Positions 34,181 through 45,469 of a stretch of 64,000 nt of DNA are shown piece by piece (the stretch's first letter is position 1; every line of letters starts with the position of its first letter). The stretch lies in contig NC_092346.1 in NCBI RefSeq assembly GCF_963676685.1, forward strand, positions 33,555,133 through 33,619,132, in the 5' to 3' direction. The notes under the pieces are model-generated. The model saw only the letters and a program-made list of their open reading frames with translations. It did not search any database and was not told the origin of the DNA. A program made the translations under genes and the position numbers. Source of the stretch: Mytilus edulis. Taxonomy: Eukaryota > Mollusca > Bivalvia > Mytilida > Mytilidae.

Positions 34181-34777
34181 AGTTAACAAAATAAAGGCAT
34201 CAAATTACAAATACCGATGGAAAGAAATGGGTCATATTTTTATAAAGAATCTTTTAAACGATAAAAAGCTTTACTTTTCATAATTATTGTTTCTGTTTCC
34301 TTTCCTTTCATATCGCGTGTCTTCTGTTAAGAACTAGACAGTAATAAGTAACAATCAAAACTATTATACATTAACACCATTTCATGCTATGTACAGCTCT
34401 TATAATTCGCTTTGAAATACTGATAATTTGGCAATACCCAAAAACAAAAATATTGGAATACTTGTGCTATACCAAACTAAACAAAGTTTACGTGAAAATA
34501 CAAATCAAGCTTGCATATAATAGAAATATATATTGGTCTGTTGCCAAGATAAAAACAAAAATATAAAGCACTATTTAAAATGAATAAAATTATGTAAGGT
34601 ACATACAAATATTTGCGAAACGTGTCAATGTTTACCATTTTTCTCCATTGTCAAATAGCTTTTAAACATCTTTAGTTTTAATAACATTCTAATCTGACAC
34701 TATTTGCATCATTGCTTTTAAATCAAATGTGGAATTATTAGTTTGGAAACGTATAAAGTTTAAGGACTTTTATTACT

Positions 34778-35356
34778 CTAACCACAACACCCAACACATG
34801 ATAAAAAATCCTTGATGATAAAGAGTAAATCTAAAAAAAGATCAACACATTTTATCAGAAAGATAATACTTACGACTGTTTTTGATATAGAAGATGCAGA
34901 AATTTCAATAAGTTCACCCCCATAAAATAACGTTAGTAATAAACAAAACAAAAACATTGTCACATCCAGCATAAACATAGGGATTTTAAAGATATAAATC
35001 ATTCTCCAATATCCAGTAGAATTTTTAAGTTTGGAAAATTTACAAGTAAGCATCATAGCAAAAAAAATAAAACCCATTACAACAAAAAATAAGATATAAC
35101 AATGAAAAAGATGTGCAGAAATTAATCCTTCATGGTAAGCATCAACGAATGTTTGATTTGTTTCATTGCGAAACGTTAAAATCTCTGCCAAGAATTCTGC
35201 AGTACTCATTATGAGACCGATAAATACTCTGATAAGAAAAATTCCCCCGAGAAGGCCGACATTGTTTTCTGTCACACGAACTTTTGTACAACAAAATAAA
35301 AGTGCTAATAGATATGATGTTACATCCACAACATCAAATATCGAACAGTCACCCAT
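34778..35356 (-). CDS. Small multi-pass membrane protein, unknown family
   Basis: 192 residues in one open exon starting MGDCSIFDVVDV. Hydrophobic segments lie at about 9-25, 33-55, 83-105, 125-146 and 160-182, so four or five membrane spans. The loop 56-82 contains two N-glycosylation sequons (N64-E-T, N67-Q-T) and is therefore probably lumenal or extracellular. The C-terminus CVGCCG is a Cys cluster of the kind that can be palmitoylated. AATAAA lies 4 bases after the stop (plus strand 34768-34773). Upstream, a strong acceptor (long T run then cag) ends at 35482, so base 35481 probably starts this exon after a 5' untranslated exon. I do not recognise the family. The long, compositionally sensible frame with untranslated signals makes a real gene likely. 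Confidence 0.6.
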   Translation of the reverse strand: MGDCSIFDVVDVTSYLLALLFCCTKVRVTENNVGLLGGIFLIRVFIGLIMSTAEFLAEILTFRNETNQTFVDAYHEGLISAHLFHCYILFFVVMGFIFFAMMLTCKFSKLKNSTGYWRMIYIFKIPMFMLDVTMFLFCLLLTLFYGGELIEISASSISKTVVSIIFLIKCVDLFLDLLFIIKDFLSCVGCCG

Positions 35357-35481
35357 TCTTTCTCCCTAACTTCAAATCAACGAATTATGATGTCAAACTT
35401 AAACACAATTTAGGCGGAATTCATGCTGCAGCACAGTTCTAGGTACATTTTCATTAAATAACATAAATTCCATTTTACGTT
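35357..35481 (-). promoter_or_regulatory. Probable 5' untranslated part of the membrane-protein exon
   Basis: Minus strand: polypyrimidine tract and cag ending at 35482, then 'aacgtaaaatggaatttatg'. A short upstream frame (MEFMLFNENVPRTVLQHEFR...) ends at a TAA before the main ATG at 35356. The sequence before the main ATG is gagaaagaATGG, an acceptable context. Confidence 0.35.
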
Positions 35482-35619
35482 CTGAAAAAAAAAAGAATAA
35501 TAAAAACTAAAACTTATCGATTCTGTCATCAGGTGTTCAATTACAGACTTGTTTTTAGTAAATTGAGATATATATTAGTGTGACGTCCATTTTCTATGAA
35601 CTAGTACACAGTTTTGTTT

Positions 35620-35730
35620 AGAGGCCAGCTGTAGCCCGCCTCCTAGTGCAATATTTTATCCTTGACTTTGGGCAGGTAAGGTTGTTGTCTCTTTGACACA
35701 TTTCCCGTTTCGATTTTCGATTTCATGTTA
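35620..35730 (+). mobile_element. Family B 3'-end fragment
   Basis: 'gaggccagctgtagc', 'gttgttgtctctttgacaca' and 'tttcccgtttcgattt' match the end of family B. The 5' part is missing. Confidence 0.6.
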
Positions 35731-36089
35731 TGTCGGTCAGCGGGAAACCAAAATATTTCGTACTTTCTGATAGTGTTGTATGCATCAGATATTGTTGCAC
35801 TTTATATGAAAATGAAAAAAAGAATTAAAGGTCATACTTTTGAAGATACAACCAGCTTAAGATTTAAAGGTATAACATCAGGCTACAGTATTGTATCGAT
35901 GTTCAAATATGGCACTCAAAAAGGAGCAAGACTTGTCGCGTCAACATGGTAATAGTCTACTGCTATGCACGCACATCCGCATTTAGTAAGTCAAAATGTT
36001 TCGATTGGGAATATGACACAATCGGTTATATAATAGCTACGGCGACACTTTGTGCATCCTAAGATCTATCATAAATGGGAATAACACTC

Positions 36090-36480
36090 AATTAATAAAC
36101 AAAATAGATAAGACAAATATGTATGAACCTTAATAAAGAAAGGCAAGAGTAGTTCATACTTATAACTTAGTCATAAATCGTTTTAATGGAAACAAATCCG
36201 GGTCACAAACGAAAACCGAGGGAGACACATCCACTATAAGAGGAAAACAGCGGAACAACAGAAACACAGCAAAAGAAAACACAGGAAACATTCACAGAAA
36301 CAGACTATTTGATAACAACTGCCATATTCCTTACTTGGTACAGAACATTTTAAGTAAAAGTGGTGAGTTGAACCTGGTTTTATGGCTATCCAAACTTCGC
36401 GCTTATATGGCTATGTTAAAAAAACTACAAAAATGATAACCTTACATGACAGGAATCATGTATAAATAATCACAAAAACA
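36090..36480 (+). repeat. Dispersed repeat fragments (including family E)
   Basis: 'acgaaaaccgagggagacac', 'aacagcggaacaacagaaac' and, at 36320-36420, 'actgccatattccttacttg' with 'aacctggttttatggct' recur elsewhere in the window (compare 44085-44310, 54385-54490). Confidence 0.45.
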
Positions 36481-38890
36481 CTCAAGACAGAGAAATGCGT
36501 AAACAAATATTATAAAAGTACATCACCACATGTGCTCAAGTTTGTAATGCTGTTATCTTGTGTATTTTCTAACCATTACAAGAATATTAATATAAAGTTG
36601 TGTTAGTAATGGTGTAATTATTTGTATTTTCTTACAGTTTTGGTTTTTCTTTTAAACAGAACTCAAAACAAATAATTCATGATCAAATAGTTGCATTTAA
36701 CTAAAAATCACATAAACAAACTATAGCTGATTAATTATCTTAACTTCTACACCCATATAGATTATAAAAAAAATGATTTCGAACCACAAACGATAAAACA
36801 TAAAAATATCTAATCAGACTTACAAACGAAACATCATGACTAAATACATGAATGTTGGATGTATAAATACCGAGACACGTCTAACAGCAATGGAAATTCA
36901 AGTCGGCAAAACAGTCATATTTGGGAATACTAATTGGTCATGACCGGTACTTAGCTGATCATACGATGTTGATGGTGAATCACAATCTAAGACGTAGTAA
37001 AAATGTTAGTTTGTTTAGACACAAACTTTCTTATTGGCGAAAACATTTTATTTTGTATTCTACGCGGGAAAATCATGAGACGTTAACATAAGATTTGGAA
37101 CAGCTAACGTGTACTTTAATAGTTATGTGACCTAGACAAAGTGAATGACGAAGACTTATAATGTCATCAAAAGTATCGTTTTTCCTCTTTTTTTCGTTGT
37201 CAATTTTTCTTTGTGAATTTTGATGAATATATCAACTTATGAAAGTTATCGACTTTTAATATCAGTTTATATAATTATTTATCGAACGCAGAAATATTAC
37301 ATTTACCCTCGGCATTAGGTCTCAGTAAATACCATATCTCTTTGGCTGAATAATCAAGTTCGCCAGTAATTGGTTGTGTTGTTACGTTATCAGATAGAAT
37401 CATGTTGTTAACTTTTGAATACAAGCTTACTTATATATCTTAAACTAGCTTACCACTGCTGATAGTGTTTCTTGTTTTAATATTGTGTAATAGTAAATAG
37501 TGTTTAAGTAAGCGAAATGCCTTTGACATTTCCTTTTTATAAGTTGAATGTAGATTGCAAGCTTTCAAACAGATATTTTTTATCGGCAGAATATATGCCA
37601 GGAAGGGACTATCCAAACATGTTGCCATAATAACAAATAAAGCAAAACCTTTACAATAAAAATTACGTGAAGACGTAAATTACTTCATAGAGTTAAAATA
37701 CAATAGTAATGATAATGAAATTGAAAGAGGACATATGAATTACTTACCTCTATACATCCACCGTGAAACAGACGGGAGTTACCACCAACGAGGCAGCAAC
37801 GAATCTACACAAACAAAAAGGACATTCATAAGGATAACAATACAATCTTCAACGATAAGCATGTGATTGTATACAATTGTTTTATTCTTATTTTAGGATA
37901 TCTATTTTTGTGAATATTTGTATCACTACTATAAACGGTTTTGAGATCTAATATTTCTATATAAAAAATAAGGAGACCTGGTGTGCATGCCAATGAGAAT
38001 GCATCAACCAAAAACGAAGGGACAAGGTTGTAAATAACGATCGATTAACTCTTCACAGTCTTCGAGAGTCAAACAGCCACTACGACCAGACCGAAATAGA
38101 ATTAACTATGATATTGAGTTTCCATAAGAAGGATTGAACGATTCTAATTATTACTATAATGGGAAATGAGGTGGATAAGTCCCGTTTATTATGAATTTAG
38201 AATTGCCATGAGCAGTTACAATATCAAGGGAAAAAGATGTCATATATGTACATACTTCTTGATATTAAAAAGTAATGATTAGATATCAATCGAGTAATGT
38301 TTAGTTTATAGAGTGTTGCCTTAATATAATTCATAACAGTATATGATTTAACGACAAGAAAATCACAAGTTTACAAATAAATACCAATCATTTGGCAATA
38401 TTACTCATTTGAAAACATAACATGAATACTTCCATACAATCAACATCCAATAATCGAACTCACACATAACCATACCACCAGATAAATAAATAACGGTCCC
38501 GTAATACAAAATTTAGATATAAGAAATACTAAAATGTTACAATCTAAAAAGTACATTTGTAACTACTGTACATACCACAATTGATATTCATCTACATTAT
38601 TTGATTATTCGTATTCAATTTCCTTTTATTACGTGATAAAGTATGAAAAATCGACATGATTAGCAAACTCACGCTGTTTTTATCATATACGAGGTACCAC
38701 AATGTCAACTTATTAGTCTGAATGCCTGTCAACCTGCTTTACAGATGCTTTTACATGTTTACAGCAAAATTTAAAAAATATAAGGAATTACATTTATATT
38801 AGAATTATTTTTTATATTCAAACTATACATAGCTACTTGCTTTATTCTAATTGTTTTATTGTTTAATCCACCATTTGCTACATAAAAAAT
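36481..38890. other. AT-rich desert
   Basis: No coding exon, RNA gene or repeat recognised over 2.4 kb. Confidence 0.35.
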
Positions 38891-38894
38891 GCCC

Positions 38895-38995
38895 GTGCCT
38901 AGTCAGAAATATGACAGTTGGTCTCCTATTGTTTGATGAGCATTTGAGATTGCCATTTGTAGGGGAACATTTTGTTTGAATTGTCATTGGAGGTC
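38895..38995 (-). repeat. Inverted family E fragment
   Basis: 'agtcagaaatatgacagttg' then 'gtttgatgagcatttgagat' is the reverse complement of the family E interior. Confidence 0.45.
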
Positions 38996-40385
38996 GGTTT
39001 TTTGGTTGTTACTTTGTTGTTTCATAAGTATGTGAACTTCGTCGGGAGAAGCCTATACCCAGTCATGATTATGACAGCTTTCTTTCCCAGTCGCTCCGTT
39101 AGTTGATAAACATGATTTTTACGCTTTGTTAGTTTTAATGAACTACCCTATTTATTATTAACCAAGGAGTTCGGCGTTCTAGTTATTACATTTTGTTTCA
39201 TTTCTAAGCATGTTGAATAAGAATATCGTGTTACAAAATTTTACAAACTTGTTCTTTCAGTTTAAACTTGCAGATTTGCCAAACATCGTGTTAAAGTTTT
39301 ACATCAATGTCAATATCATTTTTTTTTTACAAATCAACGAAATAAGTGGATATCAACGACAAGTAGTGGTATGCTCGCGTTTTACTATTTCTAATTTCAT
39401 TTTTTTTTTTATAGTTTCCTATATAATTAAACTCCATATTTGTCATTTTTGTTTTCAAAAATTGTTTGAAAAATGTAAATCAAATTGAAATTCATGAATG
39501 ATGTCATTTCATACAAATCTACATTCAAGTTAAATTGAATAAATTCTTCAGTGTCGATGTGAAAATTTAGTTTTTCTTGTAACTTACTGCTCCAAATGTG
39601 AGTACAATAATGTACTTAGAATTCGGAAAATTCTACATCTGATATGAAGTTTTAAAGCATATAAATGTCTATAGACATAACCTAAATGTTCTCTTTTACT
39701 GATATGTTTCTGTCTTTGCAGAAATGCTTATCAATAACAATGTATAATTGTTTCAAACCTTTCTCAATATTTCTCGACGCCAAACACCTTTTGTTTTAAA
39801 TGATTCAGTACACAATTCTCTATAGGTCTGAAAATTTTTCTAACTCAGTAAATTATAGCTATAGGTCAATGGTAATGAAGCGTAATCGAACTTTCACGAC
39901 TGTTTCACTCGGGGTCACTATTTTTATATTCATTTCATTTTTTAATGATTAGTACATATCGATTTGTATCAATATTGATACATTTAAAAAAATGTTACGT
40001 CTGATTAAAAGCATGCTAATGCATAAGGCAAACACATGTAAACAAAACAAATTTGCATGCAAATTCATCAAGCTAAAACCAATATTAACGAATAAATCTG
40101 ACCCTTTACAGTAATAACAGATGTAAATCCTCAAAACGATTAATATTTCGGTCTGTATGTGCAATTTCATGACTGTTTTATACTACCTACTATACATTTT
40201 TTGAAAAATTATTGGTTACGAGCAACTGCGTAGAGGCCGTGTATATTTCATATGGGGTTAGTAGCCGTGGTTTATTTTAATGTATGGTAAATATTAGTGT
40301 TACGTCCCTTTGTGTTGACGGACAATCTGAAAGGTTCTAACAGACCAAGAAATCGTGATGAATAATTGAAACAAACTTATAAAAT
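38996..40385. other. Spacer, nothing recognised
   Basis: Only short open frames without motifs are present (for example 39210-39488). T-homopolymer runs occur at 39320-39328 and 39401-39410. Confidence 0.35.
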
Positions 40386-40394
40386 ATATTTAAG

Positions 40395-40660
40395 CTTACA
40401 AAAGAGGGACGAAAGATACTAGAGGGACAGTCAAACTCATAAATCGAAAATAAACTGACAATGCCATGGCTAAAAATGAAAAAAAGACAACCAGACAAAC
40501 AATAGTACACATGACACAACATAGAAAACTAAAGAATAAGCAACACGAACCCACAAAAAACTAGGGGTGACCCCGGGTGCTTCGGAAGGGTAAGCAGATC
40601 CTGCTACACATGTGGCACCCTTCGTGTTGCTTATGTGATAACATATCCGGTAAATAAGTT
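40395..40660 (-). mobile_element. Penelope-like 3' tail
   Basis: Contiguous match to the tail (agagggacgaaagatac, agggacagtcaaactcataa, atgccatggctaaaaatg, aactaggggtgac, acacatgtggcaccc, gtgttgcttatgtgata), with no reverse transcriptase sequence. Confidence 0.7.
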
Positions 40661-40769
40661 GTTATTGTTGGTATTTATTATTTGTATAGACCAATGTAAG
40701 TAGGTTACTCATATTGAACTAGTCTTAATACCACATGTTAAGATAGTCTGTACATGTAAGATCATTTCG

Positions 40770-40914
40770 TTACATAGTGTACATGTCCTATTGACCATAT
40801 ATGATATACAGGGGGTCAGTAAATTCCATATGGTGATTCGAGCTTCGCTCTCACACATTATGGATTTTTTTGGCAACATAAATATTGTATTTGGTCAATA
40901 AAACACTATGTAAC
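40770..40914. mobile_element. MITE-like element with inverted ends
   Basis: Left end GTTACATAGTGT (40770-40781) and right end ACACTATGTAAC (40903-40914) are perfect inverted repeats. Inside them TATTGACCA (about 40791) pairs with TTGGTCAATA (about 40891). The 145-bp element carries 'gattcgagcttcgctctc', a short near-palindrome. No coding content. Confidence 0.65.
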
Positions 40915-42640
40915 TAATAGTATGCTATACAGAGTCGACAATAGACTTTCCTTCCAAATGACATTAATTTATCACCAGTATCTAAGTAACTGTCAATTGA
41001 CCCAAATAGCTCTTAAAAGAGTGTGAATCTTTTCACAACACATCTAACGAGTAAAAACATTTAAGTATAACTTACGACCAATTTAAATCGATAAATTATT
41101 AAACTAGTTTAAGTCTTTCAGTTGATTTTTAGACTTATCTGCGCGGTAAATGCCATTCTCTTCCGAAAATTTGCTTGCAGTCAGTTAAGATATGTCAAGT
41201 CGGTTTTAAGGCGATTAAGAAGATGTTATATACCTATACATATCAACATCAACCAGAATTTTCTGAAAACCTACTGAACTGAAAGAGATGGTGATGAATA
41301 TTGAAGGGACATTGAAACTTATTAGTAAAAAATGACGCCATGGCCAAAAAAAGGAACAGACAAACAGACAAACAATATTACACAAACACAACCTAGAACA
41401 TGATGTAAAAAACTAAAGACTTCGACATTGACCGCTGACTATCGGAGCAAAATTGAATTTACTGTAGTGAATAAGTATGAAAATTAATGAAATGACACTC
41501 ATTTATAGGTCAGACATTTCAGATGATGCTAAGATCACAATGAACGTTTAAGACTTTTAAGTTCATTTACTTTTGTAATCGTATTTTCTTTTTTAAACTT
41601 GATACATCTTCTTCTTTAAACAAGGTTTCTGGAATAACCGTCACAACAATGTGAAAAACTGTGTTTAATTACCAAGACTGATAACTTAAAAAAGACACTG
41701 ACCATTCCTGAAGACAAGACTGTGATGAACAAATGTTAAATTTATACATTTTACATAGCTTTATATCTTGGAATTGAGGATTTAAAAAAAATCCCACATC
41801 GTCAAAATGGTCTTACGAGAAAACAACCGGATAAATGTACAAAAAATCACCAAAAGAGTAATATTTGAGAACTATATCAAATATCTAACACTTTGTGGTT
41901 TCAGCGATCCAAATTGTTCGATTTAATGTCTAAAATATATGCCTTAGCTCACTTTGTACCATTACTGCCTAACTAAAACCTATCTTCAACTTCCTACTTT
42001 TTCTGTTGTTCTATTCACGATTTAGTCCCTCTTTTCCATTTTATGCATTTGATTTGCCAAATGTTTTACACCAATTATTTAAAAGTTATCGAGATTTTCA
42101 ATATTTTATATTGAACACAGGGGTATTTTCTATAAAGCTATTTTACATCTGTAAAATGTAGGATATAACTATTGTTATAAGAAATGCTAGAAATGCTATG
42201 TTGTGATTTAACTGTTCCTTCATACATGTAAAATAACAACCGTTATTGTAGGTTTAAGTGTAAAGACTACAATATAAATTTAACATTGCAAACGTGTACA
42301 TGATATGTGTTTTGGATCTGTATATACCACTTGAAATTAAAGACAATTCAATCATCGCCTATATCTATTAACTTACCTGCAATCATATACACACGATTCC
42401 TCCGTGGGTACCTTGGATAATATTACAACGAAAACTATGGTTGATTATATAATATACTTTTTTCATTGTGGTCACGTTGTTTAGTAAGAATATATAATAA
42501 GCTTTTTAAATTTTCCTTCTTTACATAAATTAACAAAAAAAAAAACCAATGATTATCTGCAGGTACTTGTCGGTGTATTTAAATTCTGATATGCATATTG
42601 CTTCTCATTATTGAATAAAAGTAAAAAGATATGCAATTCA
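40915..42640. other. Spacer with one weak Penelope-tail trace
   Basis: 41310-41440 has a decayed tail (gggacattgaaactta, atgacgccatggcc, gacaaacagacaaacaata). Otherwise nothing was recognised. Confidence 0.35.
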
Positions 42641-42645
42641 AATAA

Positions 42646-42756
42646 AACGGTTTAAGTTATTAAAACATGTAACATAACTATACAAAATGCGATTTTTCCA
42701 ACGGTTTAAGTTATTAAAACATGTAACATAACTATACAAAATGCGATTTTTCCAAC
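42646..42756. repeat. Two-copy 54-bp tandem duplication
   Basis: The block from aacggtttaagttattaaaa through gcgatttttcc is present twice, start to start 54 bp (42648 and 42702 for the same C), apparently without a mismatch. This indicates a very recent duplication or an assembly artefact. Confidence 0.9.
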
Positions 42757-42759
42757 GCA

Positions 42760-44080
42760 ACTACTCCTATGTAAACTAGCTTTACACAGATAATCATCTA
42801 TTTCGTTTTTTAGAAATTTTTATAGCATTTTCTTTGGATTATCTTCGTACCACAATCTTGAACGGGAAAATGTATAAAATTTTTCATGGTTCATTTTCGA
42901 TACGTCAAAGATGGTAATGTTCTGTTAGCTTCTTCTTAATGAGGGTACACTTTTTAATTGGGTTAATGATCATGTTTGCAGTACCCTCTTGGTTTGAAAC
43001 TATATCTTCAAATGACGTTTCCTTAAAGTAGCAACATGAAGTAACCCGATTTTAATCTTAAACGGTCGTTTTGATCTGAACAGCTCTTAATTATATAATA
43101 TACTGAGCAATACATTATTTAGTCGTTTTCAGACTTATCCATTGCTTTAAAGTATGTGCTGTTCAGACAATTCTCTTGCAAGTCAGTATGATGTGTATAT
43201 ATACAGGTTAACAACAAATTTTGTACAGTATGAACATGATTTACGGCAAGCTAAGTTTCGGAATAAGACTGAATTTACAGCAATGAATAAGATTAAAATG
43301 AGTTTTGGTTTAACTGGAGATGTGTTAAACCATCTCTTATAAATACAAGCTTTCATTTCCAAAATCCAATGTTATGTAACAATATATAATACATATATAC
43401 TTTTAAATAATTTAAAGATCTGATAAAGAGATTTTTCTCTAGATTAATAAATTGTTGTCACTATTGAAGTGCTACTTTCAACATCACAATAAACGGAAGG
43501 GTGTGAAATGCTGTCAAAAATTTTCATTTTACCAGAATATCTAAATTTACATTTTCACAAAGCACCCAAAAACATTATAAAATTATTCGAAAGTATATGG
43601 TTTAATATATTTTTACATCACATTGGATTTTGGAAATGGAAATTTATATTTATAAGAGATTTTTTAATACATCTCCAACTTAACCATAACCACTGTGTAA
43701 TTAACATAATATAATGATGCGGCTTTAATCCCATTACCATTTAAAACATGAACTTTGTAATAGCATAATTGAAATTTGGTATCGAATATTGTACTTCCAA
43801 TTTTTAATTTTATAACAATACTTTTATATATTCTAAAACATAAAATATGTGATGTTATAATAAATACATTCAGAATTTTTAATTAGTTCGGGGTTGTCAA
43901 CAGAAGTACATCATCAAGGTAATTATGTCTGCTTTGTCTTGAAAGAAATGTCGAGAAATCACTAATCATATTTTATTGTATCTGTGCGTTAAAAATGACC
44001 GTTCTCGTCAAAAGAAAATAACTATAACACCGAACTCTAATGAAATTTCAAAAATATCAAATGGCAAAATCAAAAGCTAA
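42760..44080. other. Spacer, nothing recognised
   Basis: Open frames at 43154-43342 and 43508-43714 have no recognisable motif or splice support and are not accepted as genes. Confidence 0.3.
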
Positions 44081-44084
44081 AATA

Positions 44085-44310
44085 AATGGAAAAAACTGTC
44101 ATATTCCTTAATTTGGAACTGGAATTTACTCATGTAAAAAAAGATGGATTAAATCTGGTTTTATAACTAGGTAATCCTCTCACTTGTATGACAGTCGCTT
44201 AAAACTCCATCAAGACAGTCATTCATATGGATTTCATTATATTGATTATAATGTGTGAGCAGAACAAAGAGACATAATAGGTATAAATGTAACGAAATGG
44301 GGGTACAGCA
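44085..44310 (+). repeat. Family E copy
   Basis: 'actgtcatattccttaattt', 'gattaaatctggttttataa', 'cttgtatgacagtcgc', 'ttcattatattgatt' and 'aacaaagagacataataggt' in order. Its interior matches 2318-2455. Confidence 0.6.
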
Positions 44311-44619
44311 GTCAACATTGTGTTATTATCTTAATCACTATGAAAACAATCAAATATGTCAACAAAGAAAAATGGTATAAGACAAAGCACATTAGCAAAA
44401 ATGAAAGACAAGAATACAAAAATGACAAAAGAACAATAAGACCATGGTAGTATAGGTAAATTCGCCTCATTTCGTATATTCAGAAATTTCCTCTAATACA
44501 TGTATCTTTTGGTTCGACAACAAAGCAGGCGGATACTTATACATATTTATTGTGACAAATGTTCTTTCGCTAATGTATTGTATATCATTGTTCATAAATA
44601 TTTTTTTGATGCATAGTCT

Positions 44620-44790
44620 TTAGCCATGCCATAGATTTAAAAACAATAAAAATCCGCCATAGATTAGGGAATTACAAAACTTGCCAAAGATGAGGATTGT
44701 AAAAAAAATGCCATGGATTTGGGATGACATGACGTCACATTTGCCATAGATTTCAAATATGCCATAGATTTAGAACCCACCATAGATTTG
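44620..44790. repeat. Irregular array of TGCCATAGATTT words
   Basis: The word (or a one- to two-base variant) occurs about seven times within 170 bp at irregular spacing: near 44628, 44656, 44682, 44710, 44740, 44760 and 44779. On the minus strand it gives a repeated K-S-M-A/V in a short open frame, which I do not accept as a gene. Confidence 0.65.
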
Positions 44791-45194
44791 AGTCCTACAA
44801 ATATAGACAGCAAAAGCGACAGAATATCGACCAAGAACTTGTTGTTATTAAAATACATGTTCAAATATTCAAAGCCAGTAGCAACTTATATATACATCAA
44901 GTTTACCTAGACTAATATTTTGACCAGTTAGTACGAATAAGCCGCAATACAGAGACATATAGAAAAACTATACATTGTCTCGAAATGTCAATGATACTTG
45001 TACAAGGCTTAAAAAAACAGGTAGAAAGCGAGGTTGTGTCGAGCATTACTATCTGTTTCGAGCCGAGTACAAATAACATTGATGTTTCGAGACAATGCAT
45101 GGTTATTCTTTATACACCGCTTCTTTTATAAAATTTCCGTGAATCTGTATGTTGTATAGACGTCATTAATAAAACTCTACGAAAATGCATTGTA

Positions 45195-45310
45195 AACGTC
45201 ATAAACAAGGCGATATACGGTCAGTGACTGTATATCACATATGAATATACGGCCAATTAGGAGATAACTGTATTGTATTTTAAGCTCAGACGATCAGTGA
45301 CTGTATATCA
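45195..45310. repeat. Imperfect repeat of 'cagtgactgtatatcacata'
   Basis: Two ~30-bp blocks about 73 bp apart (near 45221 and 45294) share cagtgactgtatatcacata and then tg(a/c)atatac. They lie just upstream of the BEL/Pao relic and could belong to its lost LTR or leader. Confidence 0.5.
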
Positions 45311-45469
45311 CATATGCATATACTGTCGATGCAATTGGACTTCTCAATTAGCACAGTTGCAGTATATAGTATAGTAAACAAGTGTGAAATATACACACGT
45401 CTTTCTATAAAAAGCGAAGTACTACCCCTTACTCAAGACATTGTTGCAGTGATCAATAGAGAAAATAAA

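Noticed and set aside
43154..43714. Two 60-70-codon frames in an otherwise empty region.
   Set aside because: No recognisable motif, no splice sites in phase with another exon.
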